Shown here in pieces: positions 43,012 to 51,602 of a stretch of DNA of 64,000 bases (the stretch's first letter is position 1; each line of letters begins with the position of its first letter). Position numbers and translations under genes: made by a program. Source of the stretch: Gemmatimonadota bacterium (GTDB lineage Bacteria; Gemmatimonadota; Gemmatimonadetes; Palauibacterales; Palauibacteraceae); NCBI GenBank assembly GCA_022826685.1, contig JAJDUL010000018.1, positions 39,752 to 103,751 on the forward strand, in the 5' to 3' direction. The notes beneath the pieces were generated by a model. That model was not told the DNA's origin, searched no databases, and saw nothing but the letters and a program-made list of their open reading frames with translations.

Positions 43012-44823
43012 GTGGCGCTGACCACGCTCGACTGGATCGTCGTCTGCATCTACGGCTCGATCGTCCTCGCCATCGGGTTCGGCTTCGCCAGGCGGGCGAG
43101 CGGCAGCGTCGAGGATTACTTCATCGCGGGCCGCTCGCTTCCCTGGTGGCTCGCCGGCACGTCCATCGCGGCCACGTGGTTCGCGACGGACGCCCCGCTC
43201 GCGACGGCCGCCCTCGTGCGCCGGCAGGGCGTGTACGGCAACTGGCTCTGGTGGTACGAGGCGGCGGGGATCCTCATGCTGACCTTCTTCTACGCGCGCC
43301 TGTGGCGGCGGGCGGGCGTCCTCACGGACGCGGAGGTCATCGAGATCCGTTACGGCGGGGCTCCGGCCCGGGCGCTGCGGGGTTTCTCCGCGGTCTACCA
43401 GGGCCTCCTCAAGAACGCCGTCGTCATGGGCTGGGTCATGCTGGCGATGGTGAAGTTCAGCCGTGTGCTCCTCGGGTGGGACCCCGCCCTGACGCTCGCC
43501 GTCTGCGTCGGACTCGCGCTGGCCTACACCGTCGCGTCGGGACTCTGGGGCGTCGTCGTGACCGACCTCCTTCAGTTCGTTGCCGGCATGCTCGGGGCGA
43601 TGACGCTGGCGGGGATCGTGCTCACGCGCTTCGGCGGTCCGGCCGCGATGGCGGAGGCGGTGCGCGACGTTCCGGAGGCGCCGCCCGGGGCCCTCGACCT
43701 CGTGCCGTCCGCCGCGACCGCGTCCTCGCTCGAGATCGTCTCCTTCCTGTGCCTCATCGGCGTCCTCTGGCTGAGGAGCGGGCAGGGCGACGGCTACGTG
43801 GCCCAGCGCCTGTTCGCCACGCGGGACGAACGGCAGGCCGTGAAGGCCTCGCTATGGTTCGCCTTCGCGGGAACGGTCCTCCTCACCTGGCCCTGGATCG
43901 TGGTGGGACTCGGGTCGCTCCTCGTCTTCCCGCCGACGGCCATGGATCCGGCGCTCGCCGCCGACCCCGAACTCGCCTATCCGATGATGATCCGGGAACT
44001 CATGCCGGCCGGGCTCAGGGGGCTGATGGTCGCCACCTTCCTGGCCGCGTTCATGAGCACGATGGACACGCACCTCTGCTGGGGGGCGTCGTACATGGTG
44101 AACGATGTCTACCGCCGCTTTCTGAGGAAGGACCGCTCCGAGCGGCACTACGTGGCGGCGTCGCGGGTCATGGTCGTGCTGCTCGCGGTGGTCGCGGCGG
44201 GCGTGGCCTGGCAGATGGAGTCGATCCAGAGGGGGTGGATCTACATCATCGAACTCACGGCCGGGGTCGCGCTCGTCTGGCTCCTGCGCTGGTACTGGTG
44301 GCGGGTGAACGCGTGGGCCGAGATCGCCGCCATGGCCGGTTCGGTGCTCCTGGCGAACGGGCGCGTCCTGGTCGGCGTGCTCGAGCCGGTCCTGCCCGCC
44401 GCGGCGGTCGGGGCGGCCGACGGCTTCTACGCGCCGGAGATGGATCTCATCCGGGGGGTGATCATCCTCATCGCATGCACCGCGCTCTGGCTCGCCGTCG
44501 TGCTCGCGACCCGGCCCGAGTCGGACGAAGTGCTGGACCGCTTCTACCGGCGGGTGCACCCAGGTGGCTGGTGGGACCATGTGGCGGAGCGCACCGGCGT
44601 CCGCTCCGCCGACCCGCCCGCGAGCCGCATGTGGCCGGGGTTCCTGCTCGGCGCGCTCTTCGTCTACGCGAGCCTCCTCGGCGTCGGGCACCTGCTCACG
44701 GGCCGAGCCGGCGTGGGCTTGCTCCTGGTCGCCGTGTCGCTGGTCGCCGGCGCGATGACCGTCCGGATCGCGCACGAAGACACTCCATCCGGCACCCACG
44801 GGACCACAGGGGCCGCGCCATGA
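43012..44823 (+). CDS. Sodium:solute symporter (SSS family)
   Basis: 603 aa from GTG 43012, 3 nt after the deacetylase stop. Thirteen to fifteen membrane helices; SSS blocks VEDYFIAGRSLPWWLAGTSIAATWFATDAPL, TVASGLWGVVVTDLLQFV and GLRGLMVATFLAAFMSTMDTHLCWGASYMVND. Imports a sugar or similar solute with Na+. C-terminal extension with extra helices. Overlaps the GH4 gene by ATGA, so symporter and glycosidase are co-translated. Confidence 0.88.
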   Translation: MALTTLDWIVVCIYGSIVLAIGFGFARRASGSVEDYFIAGRSLPWWLAGTSIAATWFATDAPLATAALVRRQGVYGNWLWWYEAAGILMLTFFYARLWRRAGVLTDAEVIEIRYGGAPARALRGFSAVYQGLLKNAVVMGWVMLAMVKFSRVLLGWDPALTLAVCVGLALAYTVASGLWGVVVTDLLQFVAGMLGAMTLAGIVLTRFGGPAAMAEAVRDVPEAPPGALDLVPSAATASSLEIVSFLCLIGVLWLRSGQGDGYVAQRLFATRDERQAVKASLWFAFAGTVLLTWPWIVVGLGSLLVFPPTAMDPALAADPELAYPMMIRELMPAGLRGLMVATFLAAFMSTMDTHLCWGASYMVNDVYRRFLRKDRSERHYVAASRVMVVLLAVVAAGVAWQMESIQRGWIYIIELTAGVALVWLLRWYWWRVNAWAEIAAMAGSVLLANGRVLVGVLEPVLPAAAVGAADGFYAPEMDLIRGVIILIACTALWLAVVLATRPESDEVLDRFYRRVHPGGWWDHVAERTGVRSADPPASRMWPGFLLGALFVYASLLGVGHLLTGRAGVGLLLVAVSLVAGAMTVRIAHEDTPSGTHGTTGAAP

Positions 44824-46199
44824 CCGACAGCATCAAGGTCGTTCTCGTGGGGGCTGGCAGCCGCGAGTTCGGTCCGGCCTCCATACGCGACGTGCTCCTC
44901 AGCGACCCCCTCTGCGATCGGGAGTTGAGCCTCGTTCTCGTCGACATCGACCCCTCGGAACTCCCCCGCACACAGGCGTACGCGGAAGCGGTCGCGGAGC
45001 GGCTGGGCCGGCGGGTCGCCGTGTCCGCGACGACGGATCTCGAAGCGGCGCTCCCCGGTGCCCGCGCGGTGGTCCTCGCGATCGAAATCAACCGCTACTT
45101 CTACTGGGCCCAGGACTTCCACGTCCCCCGCATGTTCGGCTCCTCCCAGATCTACGGGGAAAACGGCGGACCGGGCGGCCTCTTCCACGCCCTCCGCAAC
45201 ATGGGTCCGGCGGTCGAGCTGGCGCGGGCGATGGAGGTCCACTGTCCCGAGGCGTGGCTCGTCAACTACACGAACCCGCTCACGAAGCTGTGCGAAGCCC
45301 AGAGCCGGCTCTCATCGGTGCGCGTCGTCGGACTCTGCCACGGCGTCTTCCACGGGACGGAACAGATGGCGCGCCTCGTGGAACTGCCGGTGGAGCGCCT
45401 CGACGCCCGGGCCAGCGGGCTTAACCACTTCAGCTGGTTCGAATCCGTGCGCGACCGCGAGACCGGCGAGGATCTCTACCCGAGACTCCGGCACCGCGAG
45501 CGGGAGGCGCACTGGCTCCACGACTGGGACGAGATCGCGCTCAGCCGGATCCTGTTCCGGGTCTTCGACCGGTATCCGAGTCCCGGCGCGAACCACATCG
45601 GCGAGTACCTGGGCTGGGCGCGGGAATTCCTCGGCAGCAGCCTCCTCCAGTTCTTCCACGACCCCGTGCACGGCGTTCCCTGGGAAACGGGGGAGACGCC
45701 CACCTGGCTCTACAACCTCGGCGAGAACCCCACCGACGTGCCGGCGTTTCCGGATGCCCCGCTGGAGCGGGTGCGGGACGACGGCGACGAGACCGGCGAC
45801 GGGAACGGCGAACTGCTGCCGTCCGGCGAGTTGGCGGTCCCCCTTCTCGAGGGCGTGCTGTGCGGCGTCGATACCCACCTCGACGCGGTGAACGTGCCGA
45901 ACGAGGGCTACGTGCCCGGCCTGCCCGACGGCGCCGTGGTGGAAGTCCCGGCCCGCGCCGACGCGAATGGGCTGCATCCCGCGGTCATGGAACCGCTCCC
46001 CGAAGGGATCCTGGGACTGCTCCGGACCCAGACGTCGATCAACCGCCTCCTCGTCGACGCCTTCGCCGGCGGCTGCCGCGGGACGCTGCTCCAGGCGCTC
46101 CTCCTCGATCCCACGACGGATTCCTACCGCGCCGCCGTCCACACCATCAACGAGATGTTCCGGCTCCAGGGGGACGTGCTGCCCGAGATGGGGTGGTAG
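44820..46199 (+). CDS. GH4-family glycosidase (NAD- and metal-dependent)
   Basis: 459 aa from ATG 44820. GH4 enzymes cleave alpha- or beta-glycosides by NAD+-assisted redox elimination with Mn2+. N-terminal Rossmann VVLVGAGSREFGP (7-19), DIDP at 42-45, NYTNPLTKL (149-157), metal-site C173-H174 in GLCHG and NHFSW (202-206). Cytoplasmic, so it acts on the imported product of the symporter. Sequence suggests the alpha-glucosidase/alpha-galacturonidase side of GH4, but the specificity is not determinable. Last gene of the three-gene operon. Confidence 0.85.
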   Translation: MTDSIKVVLVGAGSREFGPASIRDVLLSDPLCDRELSLVLVDIDPSELPRTQAYAEAVAERLGRRVAVSATTDLEAALPGARAVVLAIEINRYFYWAQDFHVPRMFGSSQIYGENGGPGGLFHALRNMGPAVELARAMEVHCPEAWLVNYTNPLTKLCEAQSRLSSVRVVGLCHGVFHGTEQMARLVELPVERLDARASGLNHFSWFESVRDRETGEDLYPRLRHREREAHWLHDWDEIALSRILFRVFDRYPSPGANHIGEYLGWAREFLGSSLLQFFHDPVHGVPWETGETPTWLYNLGENPTDVPAFPDAPLERVRDDGDETGDGNGELLPSGELAVPLLEGVLCGVDTHLDAVNVPNEGYVPGLPDGAVVEVPARADANGLHPAVMEPLPEGILGLLRTQTSINRLLVDAFAGGCRGTLLQALLLDPTTDSYRAAVHTINEMFRLQGDVLPEMGW

Positions 46200-46226
46200 C
46201 GTCCGGGTTGTCGGGGTCGACCCCTT

Positions 46227-46475
46227 CTACCAATTGTAGGATGTCCACGCGCCGCAGTCGGTCGCCGGGCACGCGAGTCGCACCCGGAACGGCGAATCGT
46301 CGGAGCGGGGGGCCCGGTGTTGCTCGACGCAGCGCACCATGCGGGCGTCGCACCGGGGGCAGTCCGGCTCGCCACCGGGACCGGCGTGTTTGCGGTCGCG
46401 CCGCTCGAGCGTCTGACCTGCCTCGAAATCGAGAAGCGGTCCCCTCTCCGGGGCCGACGGTGACGGATCATCCAT
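46227..46475 (-). CDS. Small zinc-ribbon-like protein
   Basis: 82 aa from ATG 46473-46475. CPRCDARMVRC and, later, CPATDC provide four or more Cys in a ribbon-like pattern; ends in WTSYNW. Its start codon overlaps that of the divergent aminotransferase (CCATGG palindrome at 46472-46477), so one of the two starts may be wrong. Convergent with the GH4 gene. No function known. Confidence 0.5.
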   Translation of the reverse strand: MDDPSPSAPERGPLLDFEAGQTLERRDRKHAGPGGEPDCPRCDARMVRCVEQHRAPRSDDSPFRVRLACPATDCGAWTSYNW

Positions 46476-47697
46476 GGCGAAACACGATATTCCGGCCGAG
46501 CCGGGATCGGCCAGCCCGGCCGCCGCGGCGGGAGTAGCGGAGCCCGCACTGCCGCTCGACGATCGCATCCACGAGGTGAGGGACCAGTTCCCGATCCTCT
46601 CCCGCAAGGCCTACCTCAATTCCAACTCACTCGGCGCGCTTTCCCTCCGCTCCGTCGAGGAGCGCCGGCGCTTCGAGGATCTGTGGCACGAGATGGGCGC
46701 GGGCGCCTGGTACGAGATCTGGGTCGCCAAGCTCGAGGAAGTCCGGACGTTGTTCGGGAAGACCATCGAGGCGGACGCCGAGACGATTGCGCTGATGTCG
46801 AGCGTTTCCGCGGCAGTGTCCGTCGTCTGGGGGGCTATCGCGGCGGGCGTCCGAGGCACAGGACGCAACAAGGTCGTGCTGACCGAACTCGACTTCCCGA
46901 CCGTCGGCCATCATTTCCTGTCGCAGCGGACGAACGGACTCGACGTGGAGATCGTGCCGAGTCCGGACGGGATCCACGTCCCCCTCGAATCGATCCGCGC
47001 CGCCGTGGACGAACGCACCGCGCTGCTCGCGACCTCGCACGTGTTCTTCACGAGCGGCAATACGCAGGACGCGGCCGAACTCACCCGTATCGCGCACGAT
47101 GCGGGATCGTTCATTCTGCTGGACGCATATCAGTCAAATGGACAACTCGCGATCGACACGGGATCGCTGGGGGTGGACTTCCTCGTCGGCGGGGCGCTCA
47201 AGTGGCTCTGCGGCGGGCCGGGCATGGCCTATCTGCACGTGAATCCGTCCGTGCGCCTCGATCCGGTCACGCTCTCGTGGTTCGGTGTTGAAAACCAGTT
47301 TCTTTTCGACATTCGCGATGCGACCCCCCGCGCGGACGCCAGGCGCTTCGAGCTCGGGACTCCCGCCGCGGGGGTCGCGTACACGGCCGCCGGGGGACTT
47401 TCCATCGTCCTGGAGTACGGGATCCCGGCCATTCAGCGCCGTAACCGTCTCCTGGCGAACGACTTGCGGGAGAGGTTGTCGGATCTCGGCTACAGGCTCC
47501 ACCAGGCCTCCGATCCGGCGGCGCGATCCGCCCTCGTCCTCGTTGAGCACGAGGAGGATGCGGCCGCCGCCGTGCGTCATCTCGCCGCGCGCGACGTAAT
47601 TGTCGACCATCGCGGCCCTCTCGTCCGATTCTCCCCTCATTTCTACAACACGCTCGAGGACAACGAACGCGCCGTAGCGGCGCTGGCAGAGACCTGA
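46474..47697 (+). CDS. Class V aminotransferase (kynureninase-like)
   Basis: 407 aa from ATG 46474; GTG codons downstream, such as the one before RDQFPILSRKAYLNSNSLG, are alternatives. PLP enzyme: HVFFTSGNTQDAAELTRIAHDAGSFILLDAYQSNGQLAID and Schiff-base Lys243 in LVGGALKWLCGGPG. The KWLCGGPG block is seen in kynureninase and related Cys-desulfurase-fold enzymes. No other tryptophan-degradation gene is nearby, so kynureninase activity is uncertain. Confidence 0.8.
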   Translation: MAKHDIPAEPGSASPAAAAGVAEPALPLDDRIHEVRDQFPILSRKAYLNSNSLGALSLRSVEERRRFEDLWHEMGAGAWYEIWVAKLEEVRTLFGKTIEADAETIALMSSVSAAVSVVWGAIAAGVRGTGRNKVVLTELDFPTVGHHFLSQRTNGLDVEIVPSPDGIHVPLESIRAAVDERTALLATSHVFFTSGNTQDAAELTRIAHDAGSFILLDAYQSNGQLAIDTGSLGVDFLVGGALKWLCGGPGMAYLHVNPSVRLDPVTLSWFGVENQFLFDIRDATPRADARRFELGTPAAGVAYTAAGGLSIVLEYGIPAIQRRNRLLANDLRERLSDLGYRLHQASDPAARSALVLVEHEEDAAAAVRHLAARDVIVDHRGPLVRFSPHFYNTLEDNERAVAALAET

Positions 47698-47777
47698 AGG
47701 GTAAAGCGATACGGTAAAGGACACGCGACCGGGTCCGGTCGTGGCATTTGGCCCGTAGCTGAGAAAGGGAGGAACCG

Positions 47778-48170
47778 ATGGAAGACCTCACTCGGGCAGT
47801 GGAAGTGTTCGTGTCGATCAACCTCATCGCCCTGGGGGTGTCCTACGTCCTGCGTCCTGCGGACTGGAGGGCGTTCATCGAGCACCTGCAATCGAAGGGT
47901 GCGGCCGGCAGCCTGACGGTCGCGTTCCTCGCCATGGGGATTGGATCCTTCATCGTCGCCTTCCACAACGTGTGGGGCGGCGTGCCGACGATCCTCACCG
48001 TCTACGGCTGGCTGGCGCTGGTGAAGGGCGGCGTCTACGCCCTGATGCCCGGGCTCGCGCAGAAGGGGATGGAGACGGCGCTGGGGATGGGCGCCGGGCT
48101 GTGGCGGGCCGGCGGGGTGCTGGTCGCAGCGATCGGAGTCATCGTCCTCCAGCACGCCCTGGGGGGCTGA
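47778..48170 (+). CDS. Small integral membrane protein
   Basis: 130 aa from ATG 47778 (GGGAGG 7 nt upstream). Four predicted membrane helices (AVEVFVSINLIALGVSYVL; SLTVAFLAMGIGSFIVAFHNVW; VPTILTVYGWLALVKGGVYAL; AGGVLVAAIGVIVL). Family not recognised; similar small four-helix proteins are common hypotheticals. Stands alone between the aminotransferase and the hydratase gene. Confidence 0.7.
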   Translation: MEDLTRAVEVFVSINLIALGVSYVLRPADWRAFIEHLQSKGAAGSLTVAFLAMGIGSFIVAFHNVWGGVPTILTVYGWLALVKGGVYALMPGLAQKGMETALGMGAGLWRAGGVLVAAIGVIVLQHALGG

Positions 48171-48210
48171 GCAGCAGCCTTCGAGCGGAGGGCCACCTTC
48201 GAGCGAAGGG

Positions 48211-48257
48211 TGGCGTCCGTCAGGCCAGCGTGGCGTCCCTCAGGCCAGCGTGGCGTC
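48211..48257. repeat. 20-bp tandem repeat at the 3' end of the hydratase gene
   Basis: TGGCGTCCGTCAGGCCAGCG at 48211-48230 is repeated with one change at 48231-48250 and then partly again. On the minus strand each unit encodes DATLA and a TGA, so the gene's last codons and stop were duplicated downstream. Confidence 0.85.
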
Positions 48258-49082
48258 GGCGGACATCGCGACGGCGCCCGTGTCGTCCAGCGCCCTGAGG
48301 TCGACCTGGTTCTCGACGCGCCGGCCCTGAACGGTGATCCGCCGGTCGACGAACATGGGGCGGCGGGCGCGGAAGGCCAGCGTCCGTAGCGCCCGCCCGG
48401 AGCGCCGGCTCGCGAGATCCGCCAGCAGGAGCGCCGTCAGCGGCCCGTGCACGACGAGATCGGGGTACATCTCGATATCCCGTGCGTAGCTCCGGTCGTA
48501 GTGGATGCGGTGCGCGTTGAAGGTGAGCGCCGAGAACCTGAACAGCATCGCAATGTCCGGCGTGACCGGCTCGGACCACCCCATCTCGTCCTCGGGGCCG
48601 GGGACCGCGGGCAGCTTCAGAGGTTCGGTGGGCCGCTCGAGGAAGACGAGGTCCTGGTCTTCGACGATCTCGCCTTCCGCGCCCGAGATGCGGTGCTCGA
48701 CCGTGACGAGGACGAGCGGACCGCTCCGACCGGACTTCGGCGTGATCGACCGGATGGTCGAGCGGCGGCGGATCCGCTCTCCGATCCGCAGGCTCCCCTC
48801 GAACGCGAGTCGACCGCCCGCCCACATCCGGCGTGAGAAGGGCAGCGCCGGCAGGAAGTCGCCGCGTTTCTGATGGCCGTCGCTGTCGAGTCGGCTGCCG
48901 GGCGCCACTTCCCGACAGTACATCCAGTGGAAGAGCGGCGGCAGCGGATCGCCGTCGCCCGCGCCGTCCGGGTCCCGGTCCAGCGTGGCGAGCATCCCGC
49001 GTACGAGCGCGAGCGAGGCCCGGTCCACGGCCTCGTCGGTACGGCCGATCCAGGCGTCCCACGCGCCGGCGTCTCCCTGCAC
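48240..49082 (-). CDS. MaoC-like/FAS1-like dehydratase-domain protein (mesaconyl-C4-CoA hydratase-like)
   Basis: 280 aa from GTG 49080-49082, with GGGAGG about 8 nt upstream and 17 nt after the acyl-CoA dehydrogenase stop; the long frame beyond is antisense extension. Double hot-dog fold: N-terminal block PPLFHWMYCREVAPGSRLDSDGHQKRGDFLP, RRRSTIRSITPKSGRSGPLV, then ALTFNAHRIHYDRSYARDIEMYPDLVVHGPLTALLL, the MaoC hydratase motif with catalytic Asp/His. Likely hydrates an unsaturated dicarboxylic or branched acyl-CoA made by the neighbouring dehydrogenase. Confidence 0.8.
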   Translation of the reverse strand: MQGDAGAWDAWIGRTDEAVDRASLALVRGMLATLDRDPDGAGDGDPLPPLFHWMYCREVAPGSRLDSDGHQKRGDFLPALPFSRRMWAGGRLAFEGSLRIGERIRRRSTIRSITPKSGRSGPLVLVTVEHRISGAEGEIVEDQDLVFLERPTEPLKLPAVPGPEDEMGWSEPVTPDIAMLFRFSALTFNAHRIHYDRSYARDIEMYPDLVVHGPLTALLLADLASRRSGRALRTLAFRARRPMFVDRRITVQGRRVENQVDLRALDDTGAVAMSADATLA

Positions 49083-49099
49083 CCCGGTCCCCTCCCGCC

Positions 49100-50290
49100 T
49101 CAGAACGACTTCGGGAGACCCAGGACGTGGGTCGCCACGTGGGAGAGAATCAGGTTCGTGGAGATCGGCGCGATCTGGTACAGGCGCGTCTCGCGGAACT
49201 TGCGCTCGATGTCGTACTCGGTGGAGAAGGCGAAGCCCCCGTACGTCTGCATGCACATGTCGGCCGCGGCCCACGAGGCGTCCGATGCCAGGTACTTGGC
49301 CATGTTCGCCTCGGCTCCGCACGGGGCTCCGTCGTCGAACAGCGACGCCGCTCGCTCGACCATGAGCGCCGCCGCTTCCGTCTTCATGTGGGCTTCGGCG
49401 ATGGGAAACTGGATGCCCTGGTTCTGCCCGATGGGGCGCCCGAACACCTCGCGGTCCTTCGCGTATCCCGCGGCATGCTCCACGAAGAACCGCGCGTCCC
49501 CCACACACTCCGCCGCGATGAGGACGCGCTCCGCGTTCAGCCCGTCGAGGATGTAGCGGAACCCCTTTCCCTCCTCGCCGATGAGGTTCGCCGCGGGCAC
49601 GCGCAGTCCATCGAAGAACACCTCGGTGGTGGAGTGGTTGATCATCGTCTCGATGGGCCGGATCGTGACGGACTTTCCGATCTCGCTCCGCAGGTCGACC
49701 AGGAAGACGGACATCCCCGCCGTGGGTTTCGCGCTCTCCTCGCGAGGGGTCGTGCGTGCGAGCAGGAGCATCAGATCGGAGTGTTCGGAGCGGGAGATCC
49801 ACGTCTTCTGCCCGTGGATCACGTACGCGTCGCCGTCACGCTCGGCCGTCGTCGCGATCCGGGTCGTGTCCGTGCCGCAGGTCGGCTCGCTCACGCCGAA
49901 GGCCTGCAGGCGCAACTCTCCCGCCGCGATCCGGGGCAGGTACCGCCGCTTCTGCGCCTCGCTGCCGTGTCTGAGCAGCGTGCCCATGATGTACATCTGG
50001 GCGTGGCAGGCGGCCCCGTTGCACCCGGTGCGCTGGATCATCTCGAGGATGACGCACGCCGCCCTGAGGTCGAGGCCGGCGCCGCCGTATTCCTCGGGGA
50101 TGAGCGCCGCGAGATATCCCGCCTCGGTCAGCGCCTCGATGAACGCGGTCGGGTAGGCGCTCTCGCGGTCCCGCTCCCGCCAGTACTCGCCCGGAAAGCG
50201 CTCGCACAGGCTGCGGACGCCCTCCCGGATCGCCTCGTAGCCGTATTCGGAACTCGTGAACACGTGGTCCGGTTTCCATCCGGGTTTCAT
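49100..50290 (-). CDS. Acyl-CoA dehydrogenase
   Basis: 396 aa from ATG 50288-50290; the frame to 50398 is only extension. FAD-binding fold: LRLQAFGVSEPTCGTDTTRIATTAERDGDAYVIHGQKTWIS, CMQTYGGFAFSTEYDIERKFRETRLYQIAPISTNLI. The position after RLYQI where most family members have YEGTSEI (catalytic Glu) reads APISTNL here, a pattern of a subfamily whose base may be elsewhere. Co-transcribed with the hydratase-like gene, so the pair may process a branched or dicarboxylic acyl-CoA. Substrate unknown. Confidence 0.85.
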   Translation of the reverse strand: MKPGWKPDHVFTSSEYGYEAIREGVRSLCERFPGEYWRERDRESAYPTAFIEALTEAGYLAALIPEEYGGAGLDLRAACVILEMIQRTGCNGAACHAQMYIMGTLLRHGSEAQKRRYLPRIAAGELRLQAFGVSEPTCGTDTTRIATTAERDGDAYVIHGQKTWISRSEHSDLMLLLARTTPREESAKPTAGMSVFLVDLRSEIGKSVTIRPIETMINHSTTEVFFDGLRVPAANLIGEEGKGFRYILDGLNAERVLIAAECVGDARFFVEHAAGYAKDREVFGRPIGQNQGIQFPIAEAHMKTEAAALMVERAASLFDDGAPCGAEANMAKYLASDASWAAADMCMQTYGGFAFSTEYDIERKFRETRLYQIAPISTNLILSHVATHVLGLPKSF

Positions 50291-50388
50291 CGATCGAAGG
50301 GACGGGACGGAGGGTACGGGTTGCCGGCGGCCGCCGCGATGGCTCCCGCCGATGGCTCCGGGCGGAACGGGGCGACATATTCTCCGAC

Positions 50389-50964
50389 GTGAGCACAATG
50401 GACGACCCGGACATCCCGCAGCATCGCGACGCGGAAGACTCCGATGGCGCGGATTGGGGGGAGCAGGTATTCCGAACGCTCCCGGACCTCGGCATCCGTC
50501 ACGTCGCCACGGTACCCGACGCCGGCCTCGGGAGCTTCCTCGAACTGTGCGAGGCGGACCCCGCGATCCGACTCATCACGCTCACGACGGAGGAAGAGGG
50601 GATCGCCCTCGCCTGCGGAACGTGGCTCGGCGGCGAACTCGCGGCGGTCGCCATGCAGTCGAGCGGGGTCGGCAACGTCGTGAACATGCTCGGACTCCCG
50701 AACGTGTGCCGGATTCCGTGTCTCCTTCTCGTATCGATGCGCGGCGAAGCCGAGGAGCGGAACCCGTGGCAGGTGCCCGTGGGGCGCGCGGTGCCCGATC
50801 TCCTCGCCGCCCTCGGTGTGGAGGTGTTCCGTCCGGAGTCCGCCTCCGGGGTGGCGCCGGCGTTCGCGGAAGCCGCGGCGCGGGCGCGGCAGGCCGGACG
50901 CCCCGCCGCCGTGCTCGTCAGCCAGCGCATCATCGGCGCCAAGTCGTTCACGGGCGAAGACTGA
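50389..50964 (+). CDS. TPP-dependent decarboxylase, alpha-like (PYR-domain) subunit
   Basis: 191 aa from GTG 50389 (ATG 50398 possible). Matches the PYR half of sulfopyruvate/phosphonopyruvate decarboxylase: IRHVATVPDAGLGSFLELCE, LTTEEEGIALACGTWLGGELAAVAMQSSGVGNVVNML with the cofactor-activating Glu, and ACLLL-like CLLLVSMRGE. Shares one base with the next gene (TGATG), giving a two-subunit enzyme. Confidence 0.8.
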   Translation: MSTMDDPDIPQHRDAEDSDGADWGEQVFRTLPDLGIRHVATVPDAGLGSFLELCEADPAIRLITLTTEEEGIALACGTWLGGELAAVAMQSSGVGNVVNMLGLPNVCRIPCLLLVSMRGEAEERNPWQVPVGRAVPDLLAALGVEVFRPESASGVAPAFAEAAARARQAGRPAAVLVSQRIIGAKSFTGED

Positions 50965-51587
50965 TGCGGGACGCGAGACCGGACCGGGACGGGAGACTGG
51001 ACCGGCGCGCGCTCGTCGCGGGGATCCTGGACCGGCGCGGCGACGCGGCCGTGGTCGCAGGACTCGGCTCCCCGGCGTGGGACTGCCACGCGGCGGGCGA
51101 CTCGCCGCTGAACTTCTACTTCTGGGGCGCGATGGGCGGGGCAGCGATGCTGGGGCTCGGCGTCGCCCTCGCGCAGCCGGACCGGCGGGTGCTTGTCGTC
51201 ACGGGGGACGCGGAGATGCTGATGGGGGTGGGGAGCCTCGCCGCGATCGGCGCCCAGGCTCCCTCCAACCTCTCCCTTCTCGTGCTCGACAACGAGGCGT
51301 TCGGCGAGACGGGACGGCAGGCGGGGCTCACTGCGAGGAACACGGATATCGCCGCGATCGCGCGCGGGGCCGGCATCGACGCCTTCACGGTCGGCGGCGA
51401 AGTCGGGGAGGGGCCCGCGGGATTCGCGGGGACGGACTTCGACGCGCTGGCGGGTACCCTGTTCGAGAAAGAAGGCCCGGTTCTGTGCGTGGCGAAGATC
51501 GCGCTCAGCGCCGAATCGGGCTCATATCCGCCGCGGGACGGCGTCCTGCTTCAGGCCCGCTTCCGGGCCGCGCTCGCCGGCGACTGA
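50964..51587 (+). CDS. TPP-dependent decarboxylase, beta-like (PP-domain) subunit
   Basis: 207 aa from ATG 50964 with TGATG overlap. TPP-binding motif GDAEMLMGVGSLAAIGAQ ... LLVLDN, then AFGETGRQAGLT. Like ComE of sulfopyruvate decarboxylase; phosphonopyruvate decarboxylase is the other option. No coenzyme M or phosphonate genes are in the window, so the 2-oxo acid substrate is open. Confidence 0.8.
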   Translation: MRDARPDRDGRLDRRALVAGILDRRGDAAVVAGLGSPAWDCHAAGDSPLNFYFWGAMGGAAMLGLGVALAQPDRRVLVVTGDAEMLMGVGSLAAIGAQAPSNLSLLVLDNEAFGETGRQAGLTARNTDIAAIARGAGIDAFTVGGEVGEGPAGFAGTDFDALAGTLFEKEGPVLCVAKIALSAESGSYPPRDGVLLQARFRAALAGD

Positions 51588-51602
51588 GCGCCGGCGCGGC
51601 GG

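Noticed and set aside
42756..44819. Very long plus-strand frame running into the GH4 gene
   Set aside because: It is out of frame with the PIG-L and symporter genes, shows Arg/Gly/Ala-rich noise, and the GH4 ATG at 44820 overlaps the symporter stop.
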